64,000 nt of DNA. It comes from Phallus indusiatus. Taxonomy: Eukaryota; Basidiomycota; Agaricomycetes; Phallales; Phallaceae. The number at the start of each line of letters is the position of its first letter. Position 1 is the first letter of the stretch. A program made the position numbers and the translations under genes. The stretch is from the NCBI GenBank assembly GCA_027605045.1, contig JAQFWX010000003.1:1302001-1366000 (forward strand), in the 5' to 3' direction. The notes beneath the pieces were generated by a model that did not search any database, was not told the origin of the DNA, and saw nothing but the letters and a program-made list of their open reading frames with translations. This document shows, in pieces, positions 42,131 to 54,440 of this stretch.

Positions 42131-45002
42131 TCAAACATGTGTCTTTCTATGTCTAGATCGTAACTCGGGTGACACTGCTTCCGGTGATAATAATGAGAGT
42201 ACGGCCGCGCCTTGTGCTCTTTCAACCGCTTCGTCCAAGTGAGACGGGGTAAGAAATCTTTTTCCAATCAGATCGGTGAGCAGCGAACCGGCGAACGAAT
42301 CGCCCGCCCCTGTCACGCTGATTATCCTCTGTTCAAGGGTGAGGGCCGGATAATGCTTCAAGACGAGTGTCGAGTTTTTGCCTTTAGCTAGAACCTGACG
42401 CTTTGCCGTCGAAGATCGCTCATCTTTCCAGGATAAATCGCCGATGTCTGATGGAATTCTCATGACAACAAGAACGCCTGGAATTCAACCGTTGAGGTCA
42501 CGGCCATCATTTCTGAAATTGAAAGTACTCACCGTGTTTCCCCAACTTTATAAATAAATGCTGAAAAAATGGTATAAGACTCGCAACCATTTGAAGGATA
42601 CCTTCTCCAAACAAATTCAGCCCTTCACTTTTGTGGATAGCTCGCGAAAAATTTGCGAGGTCAGATCGATAGGTTTCTCCGAGAGAAAGATCGTCCATGA
42701 CGGACCACCAAAAGCTACCTCCAATCAAGTCGTCCTCTGAAGATTTCATCGTTTCATACATATGTAATAGTTCTAAACGGTTAGGCGAGACAAATGTAAC
42801 TGGAGTGCTCTGCCAGTGTTCTAGTCGAAGGACATTTTTTAAAGCAGGAAGAATATATGCCGATTTTGGAACAGATGTGGGCTCGAAAAATGCTATGTAA
42901 AGCAAATCCTTTTAGGCATTTAATGAAAAATATAAGAAGCAAAACATACTGGGTATTTGACGCTTGATGCAGTATGTGAGTATATCAGATAGAGTTTGTG
43001 GTCCGGAATTGGCATCGAAAGCAACCAGTTCTGGCAGCTGTGTCTCGATGAGTGACAATATCTATATTCAAAGTTAGCCTAATCATCTAATAACAATAAA
43101 CGAAAATAAACTGTACTGGTGTGGATTCTGTCATCTCCAAAATAGACATATCTGCTATCCCAGTCAGGAGTTCGCCGTTCGAATCCAGTACCTGGTTGCA
43201 AATGGCGGTACGTCCTTCTCTGAAAATTATCCCGTCTGTCCGCATGCCAAGTCGTCGACAGTCATTTACTAATGTTTCTCCGGCATAATCATTCCCTACA
43301 GGGGATATCAATAAGACTTGCGTATCTCGTGAATCTTGCGAAGTGCTTAATATCCGATGTGCTGCTTCTGCTACGTTGCGGCCTACGCCCCCAGGAGAAA
43401 ACTTCACTATTCCCGGAAAAGTAGTATGTAAACCGTCCAATCCGATTAGGCTGTTGCTGTCCTGTTGACCGATCACATCCATTACGGCACCTCCAATGAC
43501 TAAAAGGGGTCTTGAATCTTGCTGCACAGCTGCAGGTACTTCCGTAGGAGCATTGTTGGAAGCGGTTGTGTCAGCACATTCAAATTGTCTAACAGGATTG
43601 ATGTTGTAGGTCTACTATATTTCCATTAACAGGCAGAATCAGTATCGACTTAACCTGCCTTGGAAGAACTTTCATCACTACGGCGCAGTTTAGCATATTC
43701 CACAGCAATTTGTCCGCCAATACGAGCAGTATTTTCAATCAAAGCTATATCTAATAGGATTTGAGGATGAATACTAAAACCCATTGGTGCGCAGACTCAC
43801 TACTAGGAAGAGATTTTCCTTGGCTAAGTTCGGCGACTCGTCGCAAAATCCACGGTGTGGCTTCTTTTCCGAGTTTATTGATCTGCTTCTCCTCCGATTC
43901 TTTGACTGCTCTGTCTACAGCTTCTTGAATTATAGCCGCATCTTTTGAGAATTGCTCCGGAATTGGGGCAGCGATGAGCATGCCGCTTTGCAAATTCAGA
44001 ACGTGATTGGCCTCTGAAATATAAACTCAATATTTTGCGGAGTAAAACACACACGAACACACCAATAATTTTGGCGGCTTCTTCTGGGGAATTCACATTC
44101 CAAGGGCTCTATTTCTGTTTGTATATCAGATGGACCCACCGTATTTTGCGCAATCACCTTATAGCCGGAATCTGGGACATAAAATCCGGGAAGTCTTCTA
44201 TCTGGTCCATATGTTATCACGGAGACGCTTTGTGTTTCCTATCACATATTTAAGTCCAAGAAGATTAGAACGAACTTTGCACGGCGTACTCCACCATACT
44301 ACTTACCAAATATTCAAGAGTTCTCTCTATATCCAAAATCGACTTGATTCCTGCAGATACAACGGCGATGGGTGTCCTTCCTAACTAGTGTAGATTAGAT
44401 ATTAGAATAAGACAATCTGGTGAAGAAAGAGAGGCTGACTTCCGTAAGATCAGCGGAAACATCCCATGTTACTTCACCGCCCCGATGAACACCACCCAAA
44501 CCACCCGTAGCAAAAACCTAGAAAATTCAATCAACCTTGAAGTCTTATACTTCTGAAAGCTGAAACTCGCTTTAATTCCGGCCAAGGACGCTATGAGGGA
44601 TGTAGCAGAGATAGTGGTTCCTCCTGATAGTTTAAGGCCAACCATGGGAGCCAAATCTCTTCTGGAAACTTTGATAAAGTCTTCAGAACTATCCTTCGCA
44701 GATATGTACTCCAGCTGTGACTTTGTCATTCCTATAATGATGCGGCCTTTAAGAATAGCAATCGTCGCTGGTATGGCACCAGTAGATCGAACTTGCGTTT
44801 CGACGGATAAGGCCGTAGTCAAATTGATTGGGTATGGCATTCCATGTGTTATTATAGTTGACTCAAGGGCGACGACGGGAAGTTTGGACTGTAGTGCGTC
44901 CTGGACTTCGGGTGCTATGTCGATATAACGCGACAATGAATAGCATCGTTTCTGTGAACAGAGTTTTGATCTTGAGGCTAAAAAGCGAGAACTTCGTATC
45001 AT
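42131..45002 (-). CDS. Fused pseudouridine-5'-phosphate glycosidase and pseudouridine kinase
   Basis: A bifunctional enzyme of pseudouridine salvage: the PfkB-type kinase domain phosphorylates pseudouridine and the PsuG domain splits the product into uracil and ribose 5-phosphate. The N-terminus ([20 protein letters not shown]) is basic, free of acids and looks like a mitochondrial presequence. PsuG blocks: [93 protein letters not shown] and [16 protein letters not shown]. The kinase half has [48 protein letters not shown] and the catalytic [19 protein letters not shown]. The fusion order is usual in fungi. Intact, with many introns. Confidence 0.93.
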
Positions 45003-45214
45003 AAGAACAGTAAATATGTCTGATCCTGTTATTGATAATGAGAGCCTGAATACAAGTGAGCCTTACAAGCTTGATGCTTAGCCGGTACGCAGTTGAACCA
45101 ACTAGCTGCACTTCGCGAAACTCAAAATGTCACACAATAGTCGTAAGCTTTGATATAGACTCTTTCAAATAAGTACAGATACAATTGTCAGTTCGCTCGA
45201 AGATATCTATTATT

Positions 45215-47742
45215 TCATTTCATGGTGGGCATGTCGACAGAAGCTTTGCTACCAAGAGCATCTTCGCTCCTCCAAAGACTGGTGGTAGTCTGCATGAAAA
45301 CTGGTGAGCATAGATCAAATTTCATTATGAATAGAACGTGCCTTGTATTGGGTATAAAAGTTTATCCCATTCTTTCCGTAAAATCCAATATCTCCTAAGA
45401 AGCTTCCCTAAAACGTTGAAATCAGCATAAGGTCAAAATATGCTCATTTAAAACGTGCCTTGTTACCGCTCCAAGAGAACATTGGAAGAGGGACAGGTAT
45501 TGGAACATTAATTCCAATTTGACCTACGTTGACATCATGCTCAAACTTGCGAGCAGTTGCCCCCGATTGAGTGAATATCGCTGCACCATTGCCGTACTTG
45601 TTCTTGTTGATGATTGACAAAGCTTCATCGAGAGTGTCAACATTGAGTATAAACAAAACAGGGCCGAATATCTCTTCCCTGTAAACAAACGGAGGTTGGA
45701 TACATATGCAAAGGAAGGGGAAAACATTACTGACTTGTAGCTCCTCATGTCGGTGGTACCCTCGATAATAGTCGGACCAACAAAGTTACCCTTCTCATAG
45801 CCTTGGACTGTGATACCTCGACCGTCTAAGTGGATTTTACCTCCCTCGTCAGAACATGACTGAATCAACGACTCTACGCGAGCCTTAGATTCGGGAGATA
45901 TTAAAGGGCCCCTTACGAAGGATCAGCTAATGTTATAAACATGCAAGACGTATAAACTAACAAGTCGGCACCACTTTCAAATCCACCTGATACCTTCAAA
46001 CCTTGAGCTCGGCGGATAAGTTCAGGTAGCCACGCCTTAGCGGTGCCAATGAGGATTACTAAAAAAAAGGTTTGAAACAAAATTGAACAAATGTAACTTG
46101 ATTCCTCACGTACCGACGGATATCGCCATACATCTTTGACCTGCAGCGCCGAATGCAGCACCAATCAAGGCATTGAGTGCCAAATTTTGATTCGCTTCAA
46201 GACTATTTGAGCAAGTCGAAAAGGTCAAGTCATGAATTGCTTACCATCAGGCATAACAACCGCATGCTAATAAAGCTTGAATAGGAAAATAAAAAAAAAC
46301 TGGAACGAAACATACATTCTTTGCCCCCAAATTCGCCTGGATAAACGATTAGAAATGCGTTTTTGCTTTATAAATCTCTCTCTTACCTGAACGCGCTTGC
46401 CGTTTTTAGTTCCCCTGGAATCAGTCCTGATTAGAAGCATGAATAAAAATTGCGTTATTGAATTACCGTTCGTATATACTGTGACCTGCCCTATCGCCAC
46501 CAACGAAACTAATGGCTTTGATGTCTGGATGATCACATATAGCATTCACAGTTGGCACTTTTCCATGAACAACGTTAAGTACACCCGGTGGTAAACCAGC
46601 GCGTTCACATAGTTCGGCTATTATCATCGCGGCTCCTGGATCGCGCTCGGAAGGTTTCAATACCAAAGTATTTCCTGTAACCAACGCCATTGGAATAGTC
46701 CATAAAGGAATCATGCTAACGAAAAGGTCACAATTGTATCAAAAAATTGGATTATTAATTGGTTGAAATATACGCTGGAAAGTTAAAAGGCGCAACACTA
46801 CAGGAAGATTAGTTCTATGTTTCAAGATATGGGAGCATATAGAGGGCATACCTGGCACAAACACCGAGTGGAAGACGTCTCGTCTCTGTATCCATATCCT
46901 TGCTAACTGATTTGAACGTGAGTCAATGGGAATAAAGATACCTAATTTAGACTCGACCTTCTAATTTATCGCCTATAAGAGTTGAAGTAATTCCCGCCGC
47001 ACTGCGTGAGGTCTCAATGTAGGAAGAGAGCCATAAAGATGTAAAACATTACGTTTCAACCACTTGCAAACCTCGAAGAACGTCGCCGCGTGCATCTAAA
47101 AAGGCTCGTCCGTTTCAAAATGTAATTACAAGTAAACCTACACCTACCTGCGAACGTTTTGCCTTGCTCTAATACAATGGACTCGGCTATTGAATCTTGA
47201 TATTCTCGTACTAGTCTTTGCAGTCTTCATCGATATAATGTCAATAATCCAGACAATAAAGATGAAACTGAAGCAAAGCTCACTCAAAGATGAAACGTTG
47301 CCGAGTCAATAAACTGGTATGACGCCACGATTGGAAAGCTTTAGAAGCAGCTTGTACAGCCTGTGAGAATTCCTCTGCGGTAGTTTGTGGAACTCGTGTC
47401 AATAGTGTTTGAGTGGACTGACAAGAAACTTGTCTGAGTTGAGCGTAGCAGAGTCTTGGTTATACATGACTCACGGGATCAAGAACGTCTATCCATTCGG
47501 TAGCTTGACTTTCCACAAACTGACCATTGATGAAATTTCTACGAAGATCGGTGAGTTTAGATGGAGTATGTTACGGTGGTATCGACATACCTGGTCTTCC
47601 CTCCTGTTGCATTTGTGCCTTTCCAATTTTTGCTGATCGTCTCTGCTTTGGCACGTGCAACTGCATTTAAGCCAACAGTGGTCGACATTGCGCGGGTTGC
47701 TGATACGGACAACGTGGACCGGAGTAGAGTTGTGTTGAGCAT
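45215..47742 (-). CDS. Methylmalonate-semialdehyde dehydrogenase (acylating)
   Basis: A mitochondrial ALDH6-type enzyme converting malonate and methylmalonate semialdehydes to acetyl-CoA and propionyl-CoA, in valine and pyrimidine breakdown. A presequence ([19 protein letters not shown]) precedes [10 protein letters not shown]. Then come [91 protein letters not shown] and the catalytic Cys block [34 protein letters not shown] stands near the end. [13 protein letters not shown] and the AAGQRCMA Cys motif are diagnostic for MMSDH among aldehyde dehydrogenases. About a dozen introns; frame intact. It lies just upstream of the PsuG-PsuK gene in the same orientation, about 210 bases away. Uracil released there feeds, after reduction, the same semialdehyde branch, so the pairing may be meaningful. 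Confidence 0.94.
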
Positions 47743-48151
47743 GAGGCTGAGAAATTTAGAAGTGCGAAAATGGAAAGTCTGGGTAATTAAAAGGGTTTAT
47801 GTGGAATTGCACTGGCTCCAGGCTCCGAGACGGATACATGTTTCGGGCACGTGATATACATTTTTTAAAACAAAAGACTATAGGAAATTGAATATTTTAT
47901 CTCTCAAACATGAACTATAGTAGGACTTGTAGACAGTCATATGTCGTCGGATCATAAGCACATGATGTACCTGCGTATGCTGACCTTCACAGAATCATCG
48001 GCTCCGTTTGAAAATAAATGAGAATAAAATTAGGTATTAGACATAAACGCTCATAATGTGTTTATGTGTGGTCTGGAATAAAAGACTGCTCGGAAGTGTA
48101 CTATGATGGGATTTCCATGTCCTGTCGTAAATATAAATGAACACCAAGGAT
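47743..48151. other. Intergenic region MMSDH to seipin gene
   Basis: About 400 bases between two minus-strand genes. AT-rich runs (47869-47900, 48003-48043) may carry the seipin 3' end signals and the MMSDH promoter. No gene seen. Confidence 0.35.
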
Positions 48152-49356
48152 TCACGCCTGAATAGCTGCGTTACGCACTTCTTCCATTTTTATATGGCTT
48201 GTTTCCCCCGGAGAAATCTGAGCAGAATCTCCTGGGGATGGTATATTCGGTATTCTCTTGCGGATACCAGTAAGTTCGTGTTTGGAATCCGACAAGACTT
48301 CATCCTGTGTACCACGAGAAACCCAAGGCTTCGGTTTGACGTCCTCATTTTCTTGTGGCAAGTCAGAAACACTTTCTTCTGGATCGGAATCGTCATCCCG
48401 ATCTGACGCAGACAGTGATTTACGTTTGTCTCTAGATGAAGACCTGCCCGAAGCACAGAGTATAACTACCATGACGACAATGATAGCAAAGAAGAAGAAG
48501 ACAAAGGAGGATAGAAATGTCGCCAGACGAGGGTAGCGAGTTGAAAAAGAGCTTTGTGGAACCATTAATAACGTGGAGGGCAAACATAACGTCTTGCACG
48601 TACCGTATGCCCGTGGGCTTAATGGATCCTTTCAGCGTTGCTTGCACTACACTCAGTTCACGAGCTTGTCCGTTTCCAATAGATTTCCATACATCATAGC
48701 GACCTAGTTCTATATACGCCTTGACATTGTTTGTTCCCGCAACCCATTTTGAAAGGAGCGGAACTTGTAGTTTGATTGTGGAAGGCGTACTCATTAAAAG
48801 CTGTTTCAAGTAAGAGGGTCGATTGGAGACGAGTACTGCCTGAAAAATGTAAATAGTTTGAATTGGGTAACTGGTTGAACACTTACTGGGCGACGAACGG
48901 TTACAAGTGTTTCATTATATGAATTACTGAATCTTAAAGATGTCATAAAGTTTCCTAAAGCAAAATTCGACTCTGTTGCTGGAATCACGAGGTGCAGAGA
49001 TACATCGTATGGTTGGTTATGTAGAATATGAGGCAGGTCTACGTTAGCGTATGGGTTGACAGAATCACTTTCGATGAATAAACGTTAGCTCAATTTATCA
49101 TGATCACTTGAAAGAAAATTTACCCGTATTGTAAATAAACGTCTTCGCTCCATCCAGTAGGGATTCCTCTCCAGACTAACCAACCAGCAGCGCCAGACAT
49201 CATCAAAAGAATAGGTATGCATAGCAAGCAGATAGCTAGAGGGAGCAGATGAAAGAGCAGTGGACGCACCGGCCGTATAATACGGCGAGACACAGAAGAA
49301 ACAATGTTGGAAGATTCGTTGGGAGGATGAGATGTTTCCTCTGGATGAATGGCCAT
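48152..49356 (-). CDS. Seipin, ER lipid-droplet assembly protein
   Basis: An ER membrane protein that organises lipid-droplet formation at ER contact sites. The start MAIHPEETSHPPNESS leads to a first membrane segment (LLFHLLPLAICLLCIPILLM). The conserved luminal domain follows: NPYANVDLPHILHNQPYDVS, LHLVIPATESNFALGNFMTS, TVRRPAVLVSNRPSYLKQLL and KAYIELGRYDVWKSIGN. A second membrane segment is YPRLATFLSSFVFFFFAIIV. The cytosolic tail is charged and phospho-acceptor rich (DRDDDSDPEESVSDL). The LGNFMxxL block after YDVSLxLxIP is the seipin hallmark. The start at the ATG 49356 is used; earlier in-frame sequence lacks ATG. Five or so introns, intact. Confidence 0.9.
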
Positions 49357-49952
49357 ATCAAGACCTATCAAGACGCGAGTTTACGCGTACTTCATTTGGG
49401 TAGACAGATTGACGGACTTCTTGCGATGACGTAGCCTAGAATGTCACGAGGGTGATGTAATTGTTGTCACATTACAATGCCTTCAGGTCTGGGCTCTCAG
49501 CCCCATGAATGCTTTGATTAGTTGAAACCCGGCGGACAGAGCGAATGAATGCCAGGACTGATAAGACGCAAAACTTCTAGGCCGTTTCAAGGACTAGTTT
49601 CGAACTTTGGAAGATTCACGCGGAATCCGCTTAGTTCAAGTTGCGCGTCTCGATTTTAATTCCGTTGATTTTGCATTGTTGAGCGTTTACTTGCAGTAAC
49701 GAGAACCAATGCCATTTCAAAGTCGAGGGCAAATCAGTCCCATTTGTTTCCCCAATTCATGTTCGGATACAGGGCCGGGAATCAAGGCTCTTGATAAAAC
49801 GTGCGCCTCAATTCAATATAATCATGAATTCTCTCGTTAGCCAAAGGAAGTCCCCAAATTGCCTCGGAACGTGTGCTGGACCGTCCTTTTAACGACCTTT
49901 TGACATCCTCTTTGTCTTCCAAAAGGTCTCCCAGGCCTATCCCACATTTACT
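49357..49952. other. Divergent promoter region, seipin/KHA1
   Basis: About 600 bases between divergent genes. It may hold both promoters and perhaps an upstream 5' exon of the antiporter. No additional gene is supported. Confidence 0.35.
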
Positions 49953-52900
49953 ATGTCTATTCGGCAACACGTCTTAACCTGGACACAGGACCTTAGTTCA
50001 GGTTATAATCCGCTGCGAACATGGATATTGCAACTAGGTGGGCTATTGACTAGATTCGTATCATCCGTGCTGATAAACGTCCTTTACAAGTCCTAATTAT
50101 GACATTAACTCAAATCCTTTATCAACTCCTGAAACGATCACGACAACCGAGAGTCATAGCGGAGATCCTTGCTGGGATTCTGTTAAGCCCTTCGGCCCTT
50201 GGTCGAATACCAGGTTTCACAGAGACTTTCTTTCCGGAGATATCTAGGCCTTATCTGTCTCTAATTGCTGATATCGGTCTTATTTTATTCCTCTTTCTCG
50301 TCGGGCTAGAAATCGATGGGTCGTTAATACGCAAATCTGCCTCTTTATCTGCTTCAATTGCTTTAGGAGGCATAATCCTCCCATTCGGACTAGGATCGGC
50401 CCTCTCTGTACCTTTATATAACCGTTATGTTGATTCCGGCGTCGAGTTTACTCATTTTTTCCTCTTCATCGGGATAGCTTTCTCAATAACGGCATTCCCA
50501 GTTTTATGCCGGATATTAACCGGTATGCTCGTTTTATAATGGTAGCTTCAATCGGTTTACCTCAACATCACGCAGAATTAAAGTTACTAGACACAACTGT
50601 GGGCGTCATTGTTCTTAGCGTTGGCGTTTTGAATGATATTTTCGGGTGGATCCTTCTTGCTCTAAGCTTGACGCTCGCGAGATCCACCTCGAGTCTATCT
50701 GCGCTATGGATTCTCTTGTATGCCGTTGCATGGGTCTTTTTTCTTTTTTACCCCGTGAGGAGAGCGTTTTTCTGGTTGGCACACTGGACGGGATCGGTGA
50801 ACAATGGTCCTTCTATACTCTTTATGACCGTGGGTGGCTATTAATCACTCCGTTGAACATGGGTATGACATTCTCTTCAAGATCTCTATATTAACAATGT
50901 TTTGTTCGGCCTTTTTCACGGACTTAATCGGTATTTATTACTCTTGTTTCGTTCGAAAAAATAATTGTTTAACACTTCCCGAAAGGAGTGCACGCTATCT
51001 TTGGTAATTACCTCTAATTTTCAGCAAACACTCACATTATACAATTATGCTAGGATCATTTTTGGTTGGCCTGATAATACCCAGAGAGGGTGGGTTGGCT
51101 ATTACGCTCACGGAGAAACTTGAAGATATGGTCTCTATAATATTTCTGCCTTTAGTGAGTATTTCTTACATTCTGTAGAACCCTTTTACTGAGAGGTTCA
51201 AGTATTTCACTGCTTCAGGCTTATCTACCGATTTTGGTCTACTGAATAATGGTGTTACATGGATGTTTACTTTGGCAATTATAGTTTTGGCATGGACCGG
51301 GAAATTCGGAGGAGGCTTACTGGCTGCTCGTATCTGCGGTTTTCAATGGCGAGAAGCCGCTTCGATCGGAACCTTGTTGAGTTGTAAAGGGTCTGTTTAT
51401 CGCGACCAACCAAAAGGACCGTACTGACGACATATTTGAATTGTAGATTGATCGAGCTAATTGTATTAAATGTTGGCTTGTCTGCGGGGATAATTAACAA
51501 AGTGAGCCAATACAATTCAGTCATTGATACCATTGAATTATTGTGCAGACGGTGTTCTCTATGTTCGTGCTAGAAGCACTCACGCTTACATTCCTGACCA
51601 CACCCCTCGTAACGACAATTTATCCCCCTGAACGTCGCAAGAAACCTTCGCACGGTAATTTTATGAGTCCAGAAGACGCTGAACAGACCGTCATCCGACC
51701 TTGTGGGCTCGATATTCGACAAAAATCGCTCATTACGGTCGTTCTTGACAGAATCGACAGTCTCCCAAGCGTCATGAGCTTTATCGAGCTCTTCATCGAC
51801 CGGGTAATCTCAAACGAATCGAATGCTTATGGAACACATTCAACGCGGTCTAGCTCAATCCTATCCAGCGGTTTGAGTGTTAAAGCCTTGCGGTTGATTG
51901 AATTATCTGAAAGAAGTAGTGACGTGATGAGATCGTCTGTCACTGAGGAACTACTCGCGACGGATCCTCTTTTGAAGATACTCAGGGCATATTGCAATAT
52001 CAACAATATTGACGTTTCGGCTTCACTGTCTATCATTCCGCTAGAAGAGCTCGCCTCGAAGGTTGCGGAAAGTACTAGCGGTCATTCATCAGAGCTAGTA
52101 TTGATACCTTGTCCGAGGTTCCACCTTCACCATTCCGCCGAGATTCTCAGTCAACCTCTTATTGATATAGATGATGCAACCGATCATCCCACCCTAATTG
52201 GATCCAGTCTTCACTTCTTGCGAGAAGTTCTCTCAAAGTGTGTAACAGATTCAATCATACTCTTCGAAAGAAGGACGGATCCCATTGATTACCGGAGTGA
52301 CTATCATTTCATTTTCCTTTCTTTGGTGGAGAACATGACCGTCTGGCACTCCGGCTAGTACTTCAATTATGCGCCAAAAAGGGCACAACAGCTACCGTTA
52401 TTCAAATTCGTCCGCCAGAAATTACACGGAACAAACAAACAAACATAAAGACATCGGATTCTTTGGATGGTGTGGTAAGACACCAACAATACTCTGATTT
52501 GGTTCCGTCATTGATAGCCATCCGTCAGGATTCCGGATTGGACTTTTCTCAACCCGAATCATCTGTCAATCGGGATCAAGAGCGAAATATCGATGATGAT
52601 CTATGGAGTGAATTCACCACCAAGGGTGATTTCCGTACAGAGACGCAAAATGCGCTGCAACGAATCGACTTTCAAGAGAAGACCATGGCACTCACTTTAT
52701 CCAATGTCTTTTCTCAAGTACATCTTGAGATTGGGAATGCCCTATCTAGGCGCTCGAAGCGACCATGTATCATTTTGGGTCATGAAAGCGGACGTAGAAT
52801 CCCCAGGGGTAACTTTTCAGATAGTGGGGAAGCCTCAGATGGTGCTTGGCGCGATACAACAGTTAAGGTCTCTCCGGATGTCGTCACGACCATAGGTGTT

Positions 52901-52981
52901 TTTCCTTCCGTCATACTAGCAAAAACGGACGAAAAAGTTGGCTTGATGGTTGTGCGCAGCGGATACAAGACCGTTGTCTAA
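49953..52981 (+). CDS. KHA1: K+/H+ antiporter, KHA1/CPA2 type (one base missing near 52312)
   Basis: A monovalent cation/proton antiporter of endomembranes, for K+ and pH homeostasis. Start MSIRQHVLTW, then GYNPLRTWILQL across an intron to TQILYQLLKRSRQPRVIAEI. It has the full CPA2 membrane core: GRIPGFTETFFPEISRPYLS, IGLILFLFLVGLEIDGSLIR, AFSITAFPVLCRILTELKLL, VGVLNDIFGWILLALS, FFTDLIGVHAIFGSFLVGLI, TEKLEDMVSIIFLPL, AWTGKFGGGLLAARI and LLSCKGLIELIVLNVGLSAG. The long cytosolic C-terminal half shows LVLIPCPRFHL and, after the frame break, FPFFGGEHDRLALRLVLQLC and VVRSGYKTVV. Adding one T to the TTTT at 52312-52315 joins HFIF to PFFGGEHD exactly as in relatives. Sites of introns match short fungal introns. 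Confidence 0.9.
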
Positions 52982-53378
52982 TCACTCGTCGGTTTTCTTT
53001 TCTTGATTTGGATCTATAGAAATTATTATACAAGTATCTGCTGGATTGTCCAAAGCGGATGTAATTATACCCGGTTGCTCAAATACGACATGTAGTCAAT
53101 GATCGATAAATACGAATAGAATATTACTTTCCGTATAATACGTGAATGCAGTGCAAATAAGTTGACACCGTTAATCAGCCTTATATGTACATTCTTGATA
53201 TTGGTGCGAGGTTGCACCAGCGTAAAGCGGCATACAAAGGCGTGAGGCGCTGATGACATAGGTGCTATTTATGAAATCACATGCGGTTGGAGTTACGCAG
53301 ACTCTCCTAGACTAGCAGCACCACTCTAGCATTCACATTCTACTTCCCTGATACACCAACATCGACGAGGCTCAAACA

Positions 53379-54089
53379 ATGGCCGCACCATCAGAAATGA
53401 CCACTTTGAACATGTCCGGCACGTTCATTATGGTCGGTCTCGATACCAAATTCACACCCAAGATCTATATTGACTTCCAATACAGAACAAGGAGTTAAGC
53501 GATGACACAGACAGGATCTTACAGCTGCAAGGAATGAGTTGGATCACTCGTACCGCAATACGTTTAGCAACAATTACACTTTATGTGAATCATTACTTCA
53601 AAGATGAAGTTGAACATATCGATATAAAGCAAGCATTGACGGGCGGAATTGGGGGAACGGAGGAAAATAGAACCATTGATTGGACTGAGCGGAAATACAC
53701 TGACAAGCTATTCGGACCAGTTGGTATATAGAAACCGTTCACTCCAATTTTTGTTTGTGTTACTGATGGGCCACATAGTTAGCAAGACCAGGCGCATAAA
53801 GGTCGATGAGGTTCAAAATGAATTCTTGAAGACAGGCTGGATCGCAGAGGCAACTGAAAGTGGTGTGATCAACTCATATGTTACCAGCGACAAACCTGAA
53901 GGAGATAAGAGATACTGGGTAGCAGAACAAGTGAGAAACCCTCTATATTTATTGTGTCTTGACTGATGTTTCTCGTAGGTCTGGGGATTTGAGACAATCA
54001 ATGGAGAAAAGCGCTACGTCCGGCATGTTTACTTCACATCTGGGGATGAAGTCATTAAAGCCAAACTTATCTATGATTACAGTAAGTAG
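53379..54089 (+). CDS. Lipocalin-like conserved fungal protein, function unknown
   Basis: A protein of about 170 residues over four exons. The start MAAPSEMTTLNMSGTFIM joins through a GTCGGT-donor intron to NKELSDDTDRILQLQGMSW. TAIRLATITLYVNHYFKDE, TGGIGGTEENRTIDWTERK, WVAEQVWGFETINGEKRYVR and HVYFTSGDEVIKAKLIYDYS follow. It opens as a GxFxMNKxLSDDTD segment with repeated beta-strand patterns, as in small beta-barrel (lipocalin-like) proteins. Close relatives are known to me only as hypothetical proteins of basidiomycetes and some ascomycetes. No signal peptide. Neighbours (KHA1 before it, an ArAE transporter after it) do not define its role. Confidence 0.72.
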
Positions 54090-54440
54090 TATGGAACCGT
54101 TGGTAAATCTGGTTTGAAAAGCCCATCTGAAACGGGTTTCGTTAGCCGGACCTTTTAGCGGATTATCTTGAGAAATTTATTTTTTGTTTGTAATAATAAT
54201 AATACGTGTAGTTCTTGAGGCGAGACTGCATAGATACTCCTTGATATGAAATTCGCAAATTCGATATCGTGTGCCTTGAGCGCCCTCGGCTGCTTCGACA
54301 TAAATGTCCCTGAAAGACCCTGATTTGGAAATTGCGACCTGAAGTTGCACGTGATTCTGATGGCCCGATGTGTATATTATTCGTCCAGTGACGTCTCACC
54401 AACAAAATTTCGCAGTGGTATCCGTGTTTCGTTCCTCGAG

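Noticed and set aside
44593..44928. 111-codon plus-strand open frame
   Set aside because: Antisense to the highly conserved PsuG domain.
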